Below, piece by piece: positions 1 to 43,475 of a stretch of 62,000 nt of DNA. The first letter of the stretch is position 1, and every line of letters starts with the position of its first letter. Both the position numbers and the translations under genes were made by a program. Origin of the DNA: Cristatella mucedo (taxonomy: Eukaryota > Bryozoa > Phylactolaemata > Cristatellidae); NCBI GenBank assembly GCA_009760855.2, contig WPIO01000046.1, positions 2,327,501-2,389,500 on the forward strand. Direction: 5' to 3'. The notes under the pieces are model-generated. The model worked only from the letters and a program-made list of their open reading frames with translations, was not told where the DNA came from and searched no databases.

Positions 1-104
1 TCGCTACGTCTGCCGAGCCTCGTCTGTTGGAACTCGAAGTCGAATGCTGAACCTTTGAACTGCTGACTTTGCATTTCCTATGGATCCGACTGCCGAGTCT
101 GATG

Positions 105-196
105 GATGATGGTCCATGGACCATCATGATCCATGGACCATCATGATCCATGGACCATCATGATGATCCATGGACCATCATGATCCATGGACCATC
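105..196. repeat. Tandem array of a palindromic 17-bp unit
   Basis: About five copies of ccatggaccatcatgat, one with a small insertion. The core gatggtccatggaccatc is its own reverse complement, so the array can fold into several alternative hairpins. Confidence 0.85.
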
Positions 197-719
197 CGAC
201 GGCTGAGGAGAAAACCGAGAAGAAGAAGCTGCTGCGGGCAGTAACTCATCAGAACTGGGAATATGCTTCGGCTGAGTTCCCAAACTGCTTAAAGGCATCG
301 GTGAATATCGAGTGCACTACATCAACATGACTGCAAGGGCAATTTTTTTACTGTTTTATAGATATTGCCAGTATGCCACTTCAGGATCCAGAGGTAGGAC
401 AGTACTGCTGATGGAAACCTTGTAGTGGAAAAAGATTCCACACCCAACGTTTCAGACCGTAAAGCCGAGATCAAAGGCAAAGTTTTAGCAGTGGCAAAAG
501 TGCCACACCGCGAAAAGACACAAAAGCAGGCAGGCGTAGCTATCGAGGCCTCCTTTTGTACCTGCATATATTCGTAAAGCAGCGCATACAACTTGCTGCT
601 AGGCTCACTTCTGCACGTTCACATTTAAAAATCTCCCTTAAAACTACTGGTTCTCCTATTTCAGGCAATGATGGCATACCACCCAACATAGACGATTAGT
701 AGACTAAAATAAAAATACT

Positions 720-880
720 AGCTGATTTTACAGCCTCTTTTGTACAGCGACAGAAGAGCCTCTATCGCCACCGCGTGAAGCGGTTACAAAGGATCCCTAA
801 CTGCATGATTCGAACCCGCGACCTCGGTCCCGAGGTCGTGAAAAGCAACCGCCTTAGCTAGAGTGTCATCACCTCTTAGC
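720..880 (-). mobile_element. SINE family A, tRNA-derived
   Basis: Reverse orientation. A B-box-like gattcgaacccgcgacc segment lies near 808-824. The tail is close to gctgattttacagcctcttttgtac. The same head and tail occur at several other places in the window. Confidence 0.65.
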
Positions 881-1223
881 AGACGCTAAAGCAAGAGAGC
901 TCGAGAGCTCATGCCCGAAAGCGCCACTTTGGCTGTACCCCAGTGGGAGCACCCAAGCGCCAGATCTAGCAGCAAGTCCCGGTGCCGAGAGTCGCTTTTG
1001 ATTGCAAAATTTCGGATACGCTGGCATCCACTACCAGCAGCAGCAGGAAATGCAACCGTAGGCACAGTGTCACCTCAAGCATAAAGTACTGCGCTGCGTT
1101 TTTTCTCTGCTTCGTGTAAGACGAGGCGTGAAGGAAAGCAGGTTCCAGTAGGCACCGTAAAAATATGTACTTAAACGCCCTTTCGAAGCACTAACAAACG
1201 GGGCATGTTATCTAAGCACTTAC

Positions 1224-33218
<31,995 letters not shown>

Positions 33219-33480
33219 CCTCAAGACTTTCGTCTTCGACAGAGATCCCCGAGAGATCGCTTCGCTAGGCTCAGCGACTACTGCAGCCTGGGCTGCTGCT
33301 GCGGCAGTGTGGGCTGGCTCGGACCAAGTATCCGCATAGCCAGCAGCAAAAGTAAGGTAACGCGACACCTCACCTGCTGCCACCTGCTGCCATGCCCACA
33401 AGAGCACAGGAGCACAGGCCAAGGTTCAGCCAATGTTCTTGCAGCTGAGCCAGCTGCTATTTAATGGCTTCGACCCAAGT
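33219..33480 (-). promoter_or_regulatory. Probable 5' untranslated region of the Ig gene
   Basis: Directly upstream of the exon 1 ATG. No ATG occurs in the same open frame back to about 33422. A possible donor (GCAGCAG|gtgagg near 33371) and a later acceptor-like gccgcag suggest a small intron in the leader, but this is not established. No TATA box seen. Confidence 0.35.
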
Positions 33481-33654
33481 GGTAGACCCGAAACCTCGGT
33501 ATGCAATTAATGGACAATCAGCTTCACTCATTAATCGAGCCTGGACAGAGACCAGAATGAAGACCCAAAAGGCATCCGAAACGTAATCCGATGGCACTCA
33601 GCTGGAGCAGCGAGTGGCTCAGAGAGCTGGACCAGAGTCGGAGTAGCAGTTGCA

Positions 33655-33820
33655 GATCTCGTTCGGTTCAGTGGTTAATGCGATCGCCCGACCAAGCTCT
33701 GGTCGAGGTCATGAGCTCCAGCCCTGTGGCATATGCGAAGCCCCTGAATAGAGACTATGCTATTTTAGGGCGAAATACAAATGAATTATATTTTATTTTT
33801 TATTATGGAGCAGAGAGTTG
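33655..33820 (+). mobile_element. SINE family B upstream of the Ig gene
   Basis: tRNA-like head (cggttcagtggttaatgcga; ggtcatgagctccagccc), then gcccctgaatagagactatg and gcgaaatacaaatgaattat with an AT-rich tail. It lies about 440 bases upstream of the Ig gene start codon. Confidence 0.65.
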
Positions 33821-34900
33821 AGTTGGAGCAGAGAGCAGCTCAGAGGACTGGATGCTGGCAGCCAGTCGCCACTGCAGTAGCGCTCGGGCGGTGAATTGCC
33901 TGCATCGAGCTTGGCTCGAAGACGACTGCATGCAAACCGGCACAAACCCGACCTTCCACAGAACACGTGAGTGTGTGTTTCAGCATGCAAGTGTCGGCGT
34001 GCCACGGGTGCCGGGTTCTGAGCACGAGCGTTCGTGCAAGTAGCCCGGGCACGGCTGTGCCAGCAAAATGGTCAACTGCTGAGTGCACCCGGCAAACTCC
34101 ACGCCCCTGCAGGGGCGTTTAGCGTACGGATGTATAATTTTGAAAGGATCTACATGGTTCGCCGAAAGTACTCGTGGAGGCCGTTGCCGTGGCAATTTGT
34201 CTCACTTGAATGCCACCTGTGGCTGCTGCTGACGCTGGCGAATTCGCGGCTTCGAGCTCACCGGGAGCCAGGCGGAGCAGAATGATTGATTGCTCGACGT
34301 TGCCAACCGGTGCAACAAAGCAGCCACTGCAGTGTGCAGAGTTGCTTCGAGTCGTCGTTTTAGGGGGGGCTTATTATGGCTTATTATGGCTTATTGTATT
34401 GTGCTTACTATTACCATTATCTTATTATAAGCTAATCCCCTATTCGGTCGCGAGTGTCTGCTGCTCGTTTTCCCTGCCTGCCGCAGCCTGTCTGCTGCTC
34501 GCATTGTTTCTCTGCTGCCTCATTGTATGAACAAGCGGACCAGGCGGTGCTCGTCCAGAGCGGCGGAAGATTGTGCTAGCCAGCGCTGGCGGCCCCGTTC
34601 GGGTAAGGAGTACTCAGGCTCATCGACCCAAGAGTACAACGTCGGTCTGTGGCTGATTACCGAATAACCAGCCTCCTGATCCTGAGGAGGTTGCTGTGTG
34701 CATTTTCAAGCGACTTTTGCCGTAGGACCACATTAGCAACCATGTTGACACCATGGTCAACTCTGCTCACATGCAGCTGCACACTACTACGTACGACAGC
34801 AGAGTTAGTGCTAGCATTTAGGACCTTTCAACTAGACTTCTAGCTGTCTCCTTGCTGGTTTTTTGCTGGTACAATAACACGCCGACCCAATAGTGCACAA
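33821..34900. other. No gene recognised
   Basis: Mixed-composition sequence upstream of the Ig gene. The open frame at 34210-34530 (plus) ends in a hydrophobic Leu/Cys-rich segment, but its codons and context do not support a gene. Confidence 0.4.
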
Positions 34901-35335
34901 CTCGACAGTTAGGCCTGTCCACCACTTATCGCCACTCTGCACTGGCTCCCCATCAAGCAACGCCTCGACTTACGATAACTTACTTCCAGGTCCCTTCATT
35001 CTCTTGCCTCGGTCACCATTCAGAGCTACTTCCTGACTCGGGTAGCTTAGTTGTGCCTGCAACCAACCTCAAATTGTTTGGAGACCATGCCTTTGATTTC
35101 CATATATCTCAAGCCTGCAGCTCACTGCAGACTGATATCGTGACGCCCCTCTGAAATGACGCCTTTTAAAGCAAAGCTAGAAATATGCCTACTCGTGTCG
35201 GCATTTGCTTTGTTCGGACGAACGGTCCAACACTACAGTTTCGTATTGTACTGTCACAAATAAGTCAACACACCTTTTTCTGGCCTATTCGTCATTGCTA
35301 AAAAGAGATTAGTTCCCTTGGGGTGAAATGCAGGA
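34900..35335 (+). mobile_element. Decayed LINE family 1 3' part
   Basis: ctctgcactggctccccatc corresponds to LHWLPIK. Later blocks match the NxKxFGDxAF region, and the end is a diverged stem-loop (aaaagagattagttcccttg). Confidence 0.55.
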
Positions 35336-35623
35336 CTATTACTGACCAGTAAAAAATCAGGGGATATCTAAACAGGATTTGTGAAGCTGAAAGATCTTCT
35401 GATGGAATCTCCCCGTGACACTAGCTAGCTTCCTCTTCGGTCTTGTGCAGTTTCTGCGTTTAATGAAAGTTGATTACTTCGAGTTTCTAGAGCAAGATCC
35501 TTATTGGCGTCCTCCATTATTTGTTTCTCACGATGTTGTCTGCGACAATGGCTCATACTTTGGATAGACTGATTTCTTTTCGGTCGGAATATATTCCTAT
35601 CAAAACTGAGGATCCGCCTTGGT

Positions 35624-35708
35624 AAGCATATGCTTATATTGTATATGCTTAGTAAGTATACGTTTAGTCATGTCAAGCATATGCTTACTAAGCATATGCT
35701 TTACATGA
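35624..35708. repeat. Palindrome cluster based on AAGCATATGCTT
   Basis: The 12-base palindrome occurs at 35624, 35675 and 35690, and 35669-35706 is itself a near-perfect inverted repeat with arms of about 19 bases. Confidence 0.8.
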
Positions 35709-35859
35709 CAGTGTTGAATCCTTTCTATCGATCCCTTGAAAAAATAGAGGAATAACGTTGTAAAATTACTTTAATTGAGCTTGACAATTTTCACTTTCGT
35801 ACACTTTTAGACATATACCACTTCCTTGCACCTTGAGCTGTGTTTCCATGCACTTCGAT

Positions 35860-36352
35860 TTGCAAGTAGTATACAGAGCAAAGTTCTTACGCTGACCCAC
35901 AAGGCCTGCCACGGCTTGGCTCCTTCATACCTAGCTGAACTGCTGCATCAGTTTCAGCCTGTTCGCGCCCTCTGGTCCTGTGTGGACAATAAATTAGCTG
36001 TCCCATTCCTCCGCTTAAAGACAGTTGGCGACAGAAGCTTTAGCTCTGCAGGTCCTAGACTGTGGAACTCGCTTCCACAATTCTTACGCAACGACATCTA
36101 CTCTCCAACTGCCGACTATGGCACATCTTTTTCAGCGGTCCTGAACTGCTACTTCTATGCTACTCACTACCTCAACTGCTCTCCTAACTCTGCTATGCTT
36201 CCCACTTTCTCTTTGTTGCGTGAGACGAAGTCTGTTGGCTACCGAATGCGTACCGAAAGCTGCTTAGGCTGTGAGTGCGCTATACAAAACTCTCCTGCGT
36301 AACACCCACCTGGTCTTTATGACTTTGTGGAGTTACTGACGGAGATACATTA
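35860..36352 (+). mobile_element. LINE family 2, near-identical to the copy at 23.7 kb
   Basis: An open frame encodes LTLTHKACHGLAPSYLAELL, AGPRLWNSLPQFLRND and RETKSVGYRMRTESCLG up to the stop near 36302, followed by the family 3' end (ggagatacatt). 5' truncated. Confidence 0.75.
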
Positions 36353-37640
36353 GCCATTCGTATTTTCGGACGCCTAATAAAGTGCATTGGCCATCAAAAC
36401 CTCAAGAACTTAGGATTCGATTAAATCGTACACTAATTTTTGAATTTCGAATATGAGTGTGCCTTTGTGTGTGGACTCATACCTGCGAATTTGGCAGGCT
36501 ATCTTTACCCTGATCAATTTCGTGGGCTCTCTTCTATTGATCTACTCTCACTACTGAATCTAAAGCGACTTCTTTTTATGGAATGGTTTCGTGTATATAT
36601 AAATTATAGGTTGGTTATTTTGTTATTATCATTTTATTAATAATATGCAAGCCTAGAGACAACCATAGAGTTAATAAGAGCCTTAGGTAGCTAATCATTG
36701 CATGGTAAGTAAACATATTTCCAAAGAAGGAATGCCGTAAAAAAGGTACTGAAAAAACTCGGTATGAGCCAGTTCATCTACTCGGATAGAGGTCTGCTGA
36801 CTAGAGACTTAAAATTCCTCATTCTATCTCCCGCTTGCCATTTTCAATCAGGATCAGTTCGCTTCTATAGTCGCTTAGCTGCAGTAAGTTGGCCGATATC
36901 CTGGCTCTAATGTCTGCAGGACAGGGGTCACCGGGGCTCTTGGGTAGGAGCTGGCCGAATAAGACGCCGTTTTGGTGGCTCCCGGTCTCGCCGAGTTATG
37001 CACCTGGATGGTTGCAGGCGTGCTCCGGCGATGCGGCCACGCACGCAAGGCAACAAGTGCTTAAGGCCCGAGCGGAGCTGGATAGCACACTCGTTGTTGT
37101 GACTTGTATATTCCGCGTTTCCCGTGTAGCGTGTTCGTGACCCCCGTGTGTTGGCGTCTTTCGACGGAAGCTCTCGACTGTGGTGGACGTCGACTCCGAC
37201 TAGCGAAGCAGTTACTCAGCTAGCCGGATCTTTTACGGTGTACGCTCGTACTGTTGGATTCGGAGTCGGTACAATGGCGGGACTGCGGAAGCCGACTGGC
37301 CAACTAACACGCGTGTTCGCGTTTTCTTCGTCGTCTTGCGCCCCTATAGGGTACTTTGTCTAGGACCCTCCCCTGAAGAATTGTCTAGTTTCCCCCTTGT
37401 ATAGCGCATGCGTGTGTATTATATAAAGTGTTGTATACCCGATCGATCACCCGTGAACCGCTGTTGCCGGAGAGCCCGGGTAACGACCAAGAACGGACAT
37501 AAATAGTAGGGAGGCCCTTGTGGGAATAGGCTAGCACTCGTGAACTCGGGTACAAACTCGTCTGCAACAAAAGTATTTACGAGGTCCATTAGACACCGTC
37601 TACTTAGTAACTACTCACTCTCGGAGGTCCCCACCGGTGT
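36353..37640. other. No gene recognised; possible LTR-like segment
   Basis: 36360-36890 shows nothing. About 37098-37640 has a TATATAAAG box near 37420 and a TG start, which could be a solo LTR, but no matching partner, primer site or coding region was found. Confidence 0.25.
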
Positions 37641-37849
37641 GGGCCGGCTTTGAAACAAACCTACTTTTTTACATAAAAAACGGACCCAATGTTGATGGCC
37701 GTGTCTACGATAACTGTTAGAAACAAAAACAACCATGCGGTCTGGAACGCTATATTGCCTTTAAAAATGACGTGACTTGAGTTTTGACTTTAAGTTAAAT
37801 TATTGTACTCGAAGTCCAAACGGCTAATAATTTTTCTGCGCATTCACTT

Positions 37850-38181
37850 GTGCGTAGTAAAGGAGTTACTTATGCACTTCCTGGACGCACTGCTCCTATT
37901 GAGCTGCTCTTACGGTTCTTATCTGCTGTGAGAAAGACAAAGGAGCTACATGGTGAAATCGAAGGCCAAATCGTCACCTATCACAAGATGGCTCGTAGCA
38001 ACGTGAAGGTAGCCCGGAAGCTTGGCTTAAGTCTGAAGGATCGGTCAGATATAACCTAAAGTATTTTCGGAGTGGTAGAATGGACGTCTTACCATTCTCC
38101 GGCCGCTAATGTTCGACGACAAAAAAGACGACCGTCTGCTAAAACTGGCTGCACTGGGTCGAAGGAAGGCACCAATTCGAG

Positions 38182-38261
<80 letters not shown>

Positions 38262-39270
38262 CTCTCTCCTCTCTCTCTCCTCTCTCTCTCCTCTCTCTCT
38301 CCTCTCTCTCTCTCCTCTCTCCCAAGACCTTAGAAGAGGCCACCGGCAAGGCTGTAAGTGTTAATATGGTCCGTGGGAGGCTTCAGGAGGAGCACGGCAT
38401 TTACAGAAGAGTTAGTGAACGCAAGCCGTTAATTAACGAATGACAACGAAATTACCGTCTGCAGTGGGCCCGAAACGCCCACTTTATAGCTGCCGACTGA
38501 AGCAGTAATCTATGGACCGGTCAAAGTAAATTCTCGCGGTCCACGGAGATGGCAAGCGTAGGACTTTGGTCAATCGAAGTGTTGGGTCTGCTGTACCGTG
38601 ACAGCTGAGCAGTCCGGCGGAAGCCGCTGGGGTGAGAACAGCAGACCCACTTGCAGCAGCTGTGTGCTGGCCGTGCGGCCCGGTTCCATGTTTCCAAAAT
38701 AAACGGCATCTGCCTGAGCCGTCTTGATCTGTGCCGACTGCCCGCACAAACATAACACGAAGAAAAGGCAAACAGTACCACCCGGACAGCTTGCAATCTA
38801 CGCTCAAGTAAGGAGCATGAAGTGTGATCGTTTGGTCTCGATTTTTGGCTTCCCACATAGGAACTCGACACCGAATCGACCGAATTGTGGACAGAAACGT
38901 GTTCATGGACATTGTCGAAAATGTTGGTATGCCCTGTGCCAAAACTCTTTTGTGGGAGAGGACTACGTTTGGCAATGGATAATGATACCAAGTATGCTGA
39001 AAGTGCAATGAAGCAATTCTTTGCCGATTCAGGCGTCTGAGTCCTTAGTTGGCCTAGCCAGTCACCCGATCTCAACCTTATTGAGGATCTTGGGACAGGT
39101 TGGAGCTCTAAGTTAGAGCTGGGAACAGCATCTCGTCAACCCCCCCCCCAGCAGCTTTTTGGTCCGCTTAAGCATCTGTGGGACTGCATTACTCCGGATG
39201 TGTTGCCGAAAGCTGACTGAGTCAATGCCATGACAAATACATGAAGACATAAAGAATAAGGGTGATCCGA
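37850..39270 (+). mobile_element. Tc1/mariner transposon remnant
   Basis: Pieces of a Tc1-type transposase occur in order. The N-terminal helix-turn-helix (KTKELHGEIEGQIVTYHK, KVARKLGLS) lies near 37930-38055. A fragment ending ERKPLINE and then LQWARNAHF lies near 38400-38482. WPSQSPDLNLIEDLG near 39050-39094 corresponds to the block with the third catalytic acidic residue. A CT microsatellite (38185-38320) interrupts it and several stops are present. I could not find terminal inverted repeats, so the ends are approximate. Confidence 0.75.
38185..38320. repeat. CT microsatellite inside the Tc1 remnant
   Basis: About 70 CT units, becoming CTCTCTCTC/CCTCT blocks at the right end. Confidence 0.95.
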
Positions 39271-39450
39271 CCTCCTATTTAAGTGAGTAACCGTTAGTGC
39301 ATGTACAACTTTAGTTCTGATAATAGAAAATATTACAACACCTCGTTCGCATGTTTTCAGTGCTGTTCAACGAAGAGCGAGTCAATCAACTGACGGGACA
39401 GTGGCTTGGTGGTAGTACCTATTCACCATCGCAAATACTTTTGCGTTTGA

Positions 39451-39533
<83 letters not shown>

Positions 39534-39539
39534 TATATG
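39451..39539. repeat. TA microsatellite
   Basis: About 44 TA units with two TG interruptions. Confidence 0.95.
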
Positions 39540-39584
39540 TATTATTGAGACACAGCTTTTTAACTAGTATACATACATTAGCTG

Positions 39585-39812
39585 GCGGTGCCCTGTCCTG
39601 CCGGGGTCGAGCGTGCTACCCGGGCCATCCGGTTCAGGAACCGGGACCACACTGCTTTCGAGCCGGCAATGGCGTCGGAGACGCAGTGCCGCCTCAAAAC
39701 CGTCCTCTTCGAGCGTGGGATGCCAAGTTCGGCCAGGCAAGCTTCATTGTTTGGCCACCAGCTGCCGAGAGCCCCGACCACGAAGGGCCTCACCACTGCC
39801 GACAGGTAGCAT
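39585..39812 (-). mobile_element. C-terminal fragment of an R2/NeSL-type LINE
   Basis: The reverse strand encodes [27 protein letters not shown], and VSDAIAGSKAVWSRF. This resembles the conserved end of R2/NeSL-type LINE proteins, where [12 protein letters not shown] is followed by a (L)GI motif and a Trp-Ser run. It is GC-rich and bounded on each side by TA-rich microsatellites. It is unlike LINE families 1 and 2. The assignment rests on remembered family patterns. Confidence 0.5.
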
Positions 39813-39827
39813 ATGTATGTGTGTGTG

Positions 39828-39907
<80 letters not shown>

Positions 39908-39908
39908 T

Positions 39909-39962
<54 letters not shown>
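39813..39962. repeat. Compound TG/TA microsatellite
   Basis: TG, TA, TG, then TA blocks. Confidence 0.95.
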
Positions 39963-39966
<4 letters not shown>

Positions 39967-40613
39967 CATTTGTATAGTGCCCTAGAGTAATTTAATATAT
40001 ACCCAAGCGCTTCATATGTGACTCGGCCGTCAAAGGCACCTTCGATGGTCTCAAATGCCATCGACAAGGAGAATGAAGGCAGAGGTGCAGTATGTCTTGC
40101 GAGAGTTAACAATCAACTCTACCAAATAGGATCGTCGTCTAGTATTTCAAGCCTCATCCGGAGTACAGTTTTAAGCAGCTAGCTGAGGTAGGCTGCAGCT
40201 CTTGCTCTTTTGCATCGCCTACACCGGACCACTTGTCAAGAAATTAAAATATGCTAATAATAGAGAAATGTAGAATCCGTTTCGCACGTGGATAAAGAGA
40301 CAGCTCCACTCAAAGCAACAACCGATTGAGAGTGAAAATGTTGACAAGAGCCGGCCAAGACTGCTGATCGGTGCAAAGACCGTTGGCTTTTATTGTGACC
40401 CAAACTGACACGACTGGCGAGTTTATGCAGGGTGAAAATCGCTCCCCAGGCTTTACCAGCCTGGGGTTCTTCGGCTCCTGGGCCTGAGCAGTTCGCCACG
40501 ATCAGCAATACCGTAGTGCTGTTAGATGGCCTATAAGTCTCATGACAGAATAATGCCATCCCCAAAGTGTGCTAAGAAGCTTGAGCCATTTTTTTAAACC
40601 ATCAAGTAAAGGG
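39963..40613. other. No gene recognised; SINE B tail and a hairpin
   Basis: 39963-40010 reads in reverse like a SINE family B tail. A 9-bp perfect hairpin lies at 40444-40466. Nothing else identified. Confidence 0.4.
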
Positions 40614-40770
40614 TAGCTGAGTCAACAGTCTCATTTAATATAGCGCCAGAAGAGGTCTAGTAGCTGTCACCCCGGCTTTCGGTGGGCCGTAAAAGATTGC
40701 TTTCCTCAGGTCTTGAACCCACTTCCTGGTTCGTGAATGTTGAGCACCTTACTTGCAGGCTAAGACTACA
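40614..40770 (-). mobile_element. SINE family A
   Basis: Reverse copy, diverged: tail near agctgagtcaacagtctcat, middle block, ggtcttgaacccacttcctg as B box, head accttacttgcaggctaaga. Confidence 0.55.
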
Positions 40771-42199
40771 ATGATGCACTTGATGGCTTAGTGGCTCTTT
40801 AGAGTATAGGCAGCAAACAAAACTAAATTTGATGAAGAAATGTCGGCAAACGATATACAACTTTCTGCTGTTTTTAAAAGTCATCTAGATTCAATACGAA
40901 GACCGGGCATAATTCGAGTGTTTCTTTTCGAGTGATAAAGCATTGGGATAACTTTGATGCAGAACCATACGTTCCGGCCACGGGAATTTCAATGGGAAAG
41001 ACAGTACTTAGTGCTGTATAGCCAGGCTGTGGGGTCGGCCGAGGTTCCTTTATACATACGTCTCCCAAATGAGAGACCCATAATCTTGATCGGTGGTAAA
41101 TTATCGAGAACATATTGTCATTGGTCAAGTTTTCGCAATACGCCGGACTGCTACAACAAATTCTGCTGTGTTTTTAAAAGTTTCAAAAATTATCAAACGT
41201 TTTCTGTCCCTGGAGCTCACGTGAATTGCAGAGCGCACGCTTGGCCTAGTAGAGCTCATCGGGGCAAATGAGTCTCCAGACGATCGGCTGAAAGCTTAAT
41301 CAGCTCAAACAACAAGCCTCGGTCAGGTCAGGGATGACCTGCAAGCTATTTACTACTAGAACCAAATGAAGGAGCTACACTTCTTCCATTAAAGTCTCCG
41401 GACAAGCTAAGTTAAAGGAGGGAGCTCGGTTTTTAGTAAAAGTGTGATAAGAAAAAAGCAGATATAACCACGCGGAGGAGTAAGGACGCGCTTGATGCCA
41501 TTAAAAGCCCCTGTGAAGATAGAGGCATCGAGCCTGAATTAAAACGCTGCCTGAACTTTATAGGATTGATTAAGCACATCGTCTTGCCTGCAGCTGCTCC
41601 AAGATTAACAGTTTGAGCCTCAAACTGTGCCGGCAGTTATTATATGCCCCGAGGATAACGACATGCTGGACAAACTTCTCCTTGGAAGCAGAGCTAATTA
41701 TTAGTAGCTTTGGCGTCCTGAACCCATCAAGCCTGGCAGTGCATAAGCTTGTATCCGCCTCCTTTGAACGGAACATCCTCCGCCATCCTCAGGCGCCTCT
41801 GCTACCTCTGATTGAATAATTTTTTACGAACGCTTTAAAAAAATCATTACCCAGCTCCTAGTTTGGTCGGACTCTAAAGCATCTTCAGCACTGGCAGGCG
41901 TTTGAAGTCATTCACCACGATCTCTAGTCGAATTGGCTTCGAAATGCCTCTAATACTTTGAAGCTCTCAAGACACTTTGAAGTTAATAACGGTCCTCTGA
42001 ATATTTGTAGCCAATCCTCGTGTATAAATCTTGCTGCCCTAAATAAACTACTAGTTGGCTTCACTTTGAAATAATAGCACAAAATAATATTAGCAATAAT
42101 AACACCAATTATTGTGCATTTAGGCCTGCGGGTTAGTAGAACCGTTAGTCACATGACCTGAATAATACAAGGTAACATGCAGGAACCAAACGTTCAGCA
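40771..42199. other. No gene recognised
   Basis: Unique-looking sequence without domains, good splice pairs or repeats I can name. Confidence 0.4.
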
Positions 42200-42545
42200 C
42201 GTTCACCGACACGTAAAGCTGAACGGTACAGGTGCGTCTTTAGCTGAGACTTAAACGATGTTAAGTCAATTCAGGTAGTGAGATAAGGCGAAAGCTAGTT
42301 CCTGACTTTTGGTGCATTCGAGGTGAAAGCCATATCTGCAAAAATATTTCACTTAACTTTGAAGAACGGCAAAGCACCTAGAAGCCGAGGAGCGGGTCGT
42401 GGGATAGTGGGAGCATATGACTGAAGGAGAAGCAAGGAAGTCGGATAGGTTGGCCAATGCAAGCGAGTGAAGGCACCTGAAACTTTAAGTCGATTCTATG
42501 CTTGATAGGGAGCCAGTGAAGCTCTGACAGAAGTGATGCAGTGTA
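42200..42545 (-). mobile_element. LINE family 1 3' fragment, reverse
   Basis: The reverse strand encodes SELHWLPIKHRIDLKF near 42470-42530 and continues to the VWNSLP-like region. It abuts the end of a LINE family 2 copy. Confidence 0.55.
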
Positions 42546-43475
42546 ATTTATCTCCGTCTGTAACTCCACAAAGCCACAAAGACTATGTGATTCTTACGCA
42601 GGAAAGTTTTGTGTAGCTTACTCACAGCCTAAGCGGCTTTCGGTACGAATTCGGTAGCCAACAGACTTCATCTCACGCAACAAAGAGAAAGTGGGAAGCA
42701 GAGCAGAGAAGTTGAGGTAGTGAGTCACCTGGAATTAGCAGCTCGAGACGGTTGGAAAAGATGTGCCGTAGTCGGCTGCAGGAGAGCAGTTGTTGCATGA
42801 GAATTGTGGAAGCGAGTTCCACAGTCTAGGACCTGCAGAGCAAAAGCTTTCAATGCCAACGGTCTTTAAGCGAAGGAATAAAAGAGCTACTTTATTGTTC
42901 ATAGATGACCTGAGGGCACGAGGAGACTGAAACTGGTGCAGCAGTTCAGCTAAGTGTGGAAGAGCCAAGCCGTTGCGGGCCATGTGGGTGAGCGTAAGAA
43001 CTAGGCTCTGTATCCATTAATCAACGGGCAGCCATCCTAGCTCTTTTAGCAAAGGAGACACATAGTCAAACCTCTGTGATATGCAAACCAGCCTCGCAGC
43101 CATATTCATAGCCAGCTGCAGTGGCTAAGTGACTTTTTCGGTAGCCAAGCCAAAAGGGAATTACAATAATCTAACCGAGACAGAACTAACGAGCTAGTTA
43201 AATGTTTTTGCAAGCAACCACGGAAGACAGTTCCTAATCTTAGACAGGGATCGGATGTGATGGCTAGCTCTGGAAGCAGTCTTCTTTACGAGCCTTTTAA
43301 AATTTAGGCAGTTGTCGAAGATGACACCTTAATTCCGAGCACATGGCGATGGTCGCACGACAGCATCACTTGTTAGAAGAGCAAAGTCTTCTAGTCCAGT
43401 CACACGCTTAGGATGTCCTAAGAGCAGCAGTTTAGTTTTGTCATCGCTTATTTCAAGAAATTTCCTGGCATCCAG
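42546..43475 (-). mobile_element. LINE family 2, longer reverse copy
   Basis: Starts with the family 3' end (ctccgtctgtaactccacaa) and includes LPHLAELLHQFQSPRALRSS, AGPRLWNSLPQF, KELGWLPVD and, farther upstream in the element, the block corresponding to LGVIFD and RSLSKIR. Stops are frequent, so it is inactive. Confidence 0.7.

Larger units (their letters stand above)
1..1223. other. Part of intron 12 of the Ig gene
   Basis: No convincing exon. It holds a palindromic 17-bp tandem array near 105-196 and a SINE near 720-880. The open stretch at 322-591 on the minus strand has no domain and no good splice sites. Confidence 0.5.

Noticed and set aside
322-591. Next Ig gene exon to the left
   Set aside because: The minus-strand open stretch has no Ig features, and no acceptor gives the needed phase with coding-like sequence.
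37098-37672. Solo LTR of a retrovirus-like element
   Set aside because: A TATA box and a TG start are present, but no clear CA end, target duplication or second copy was found.
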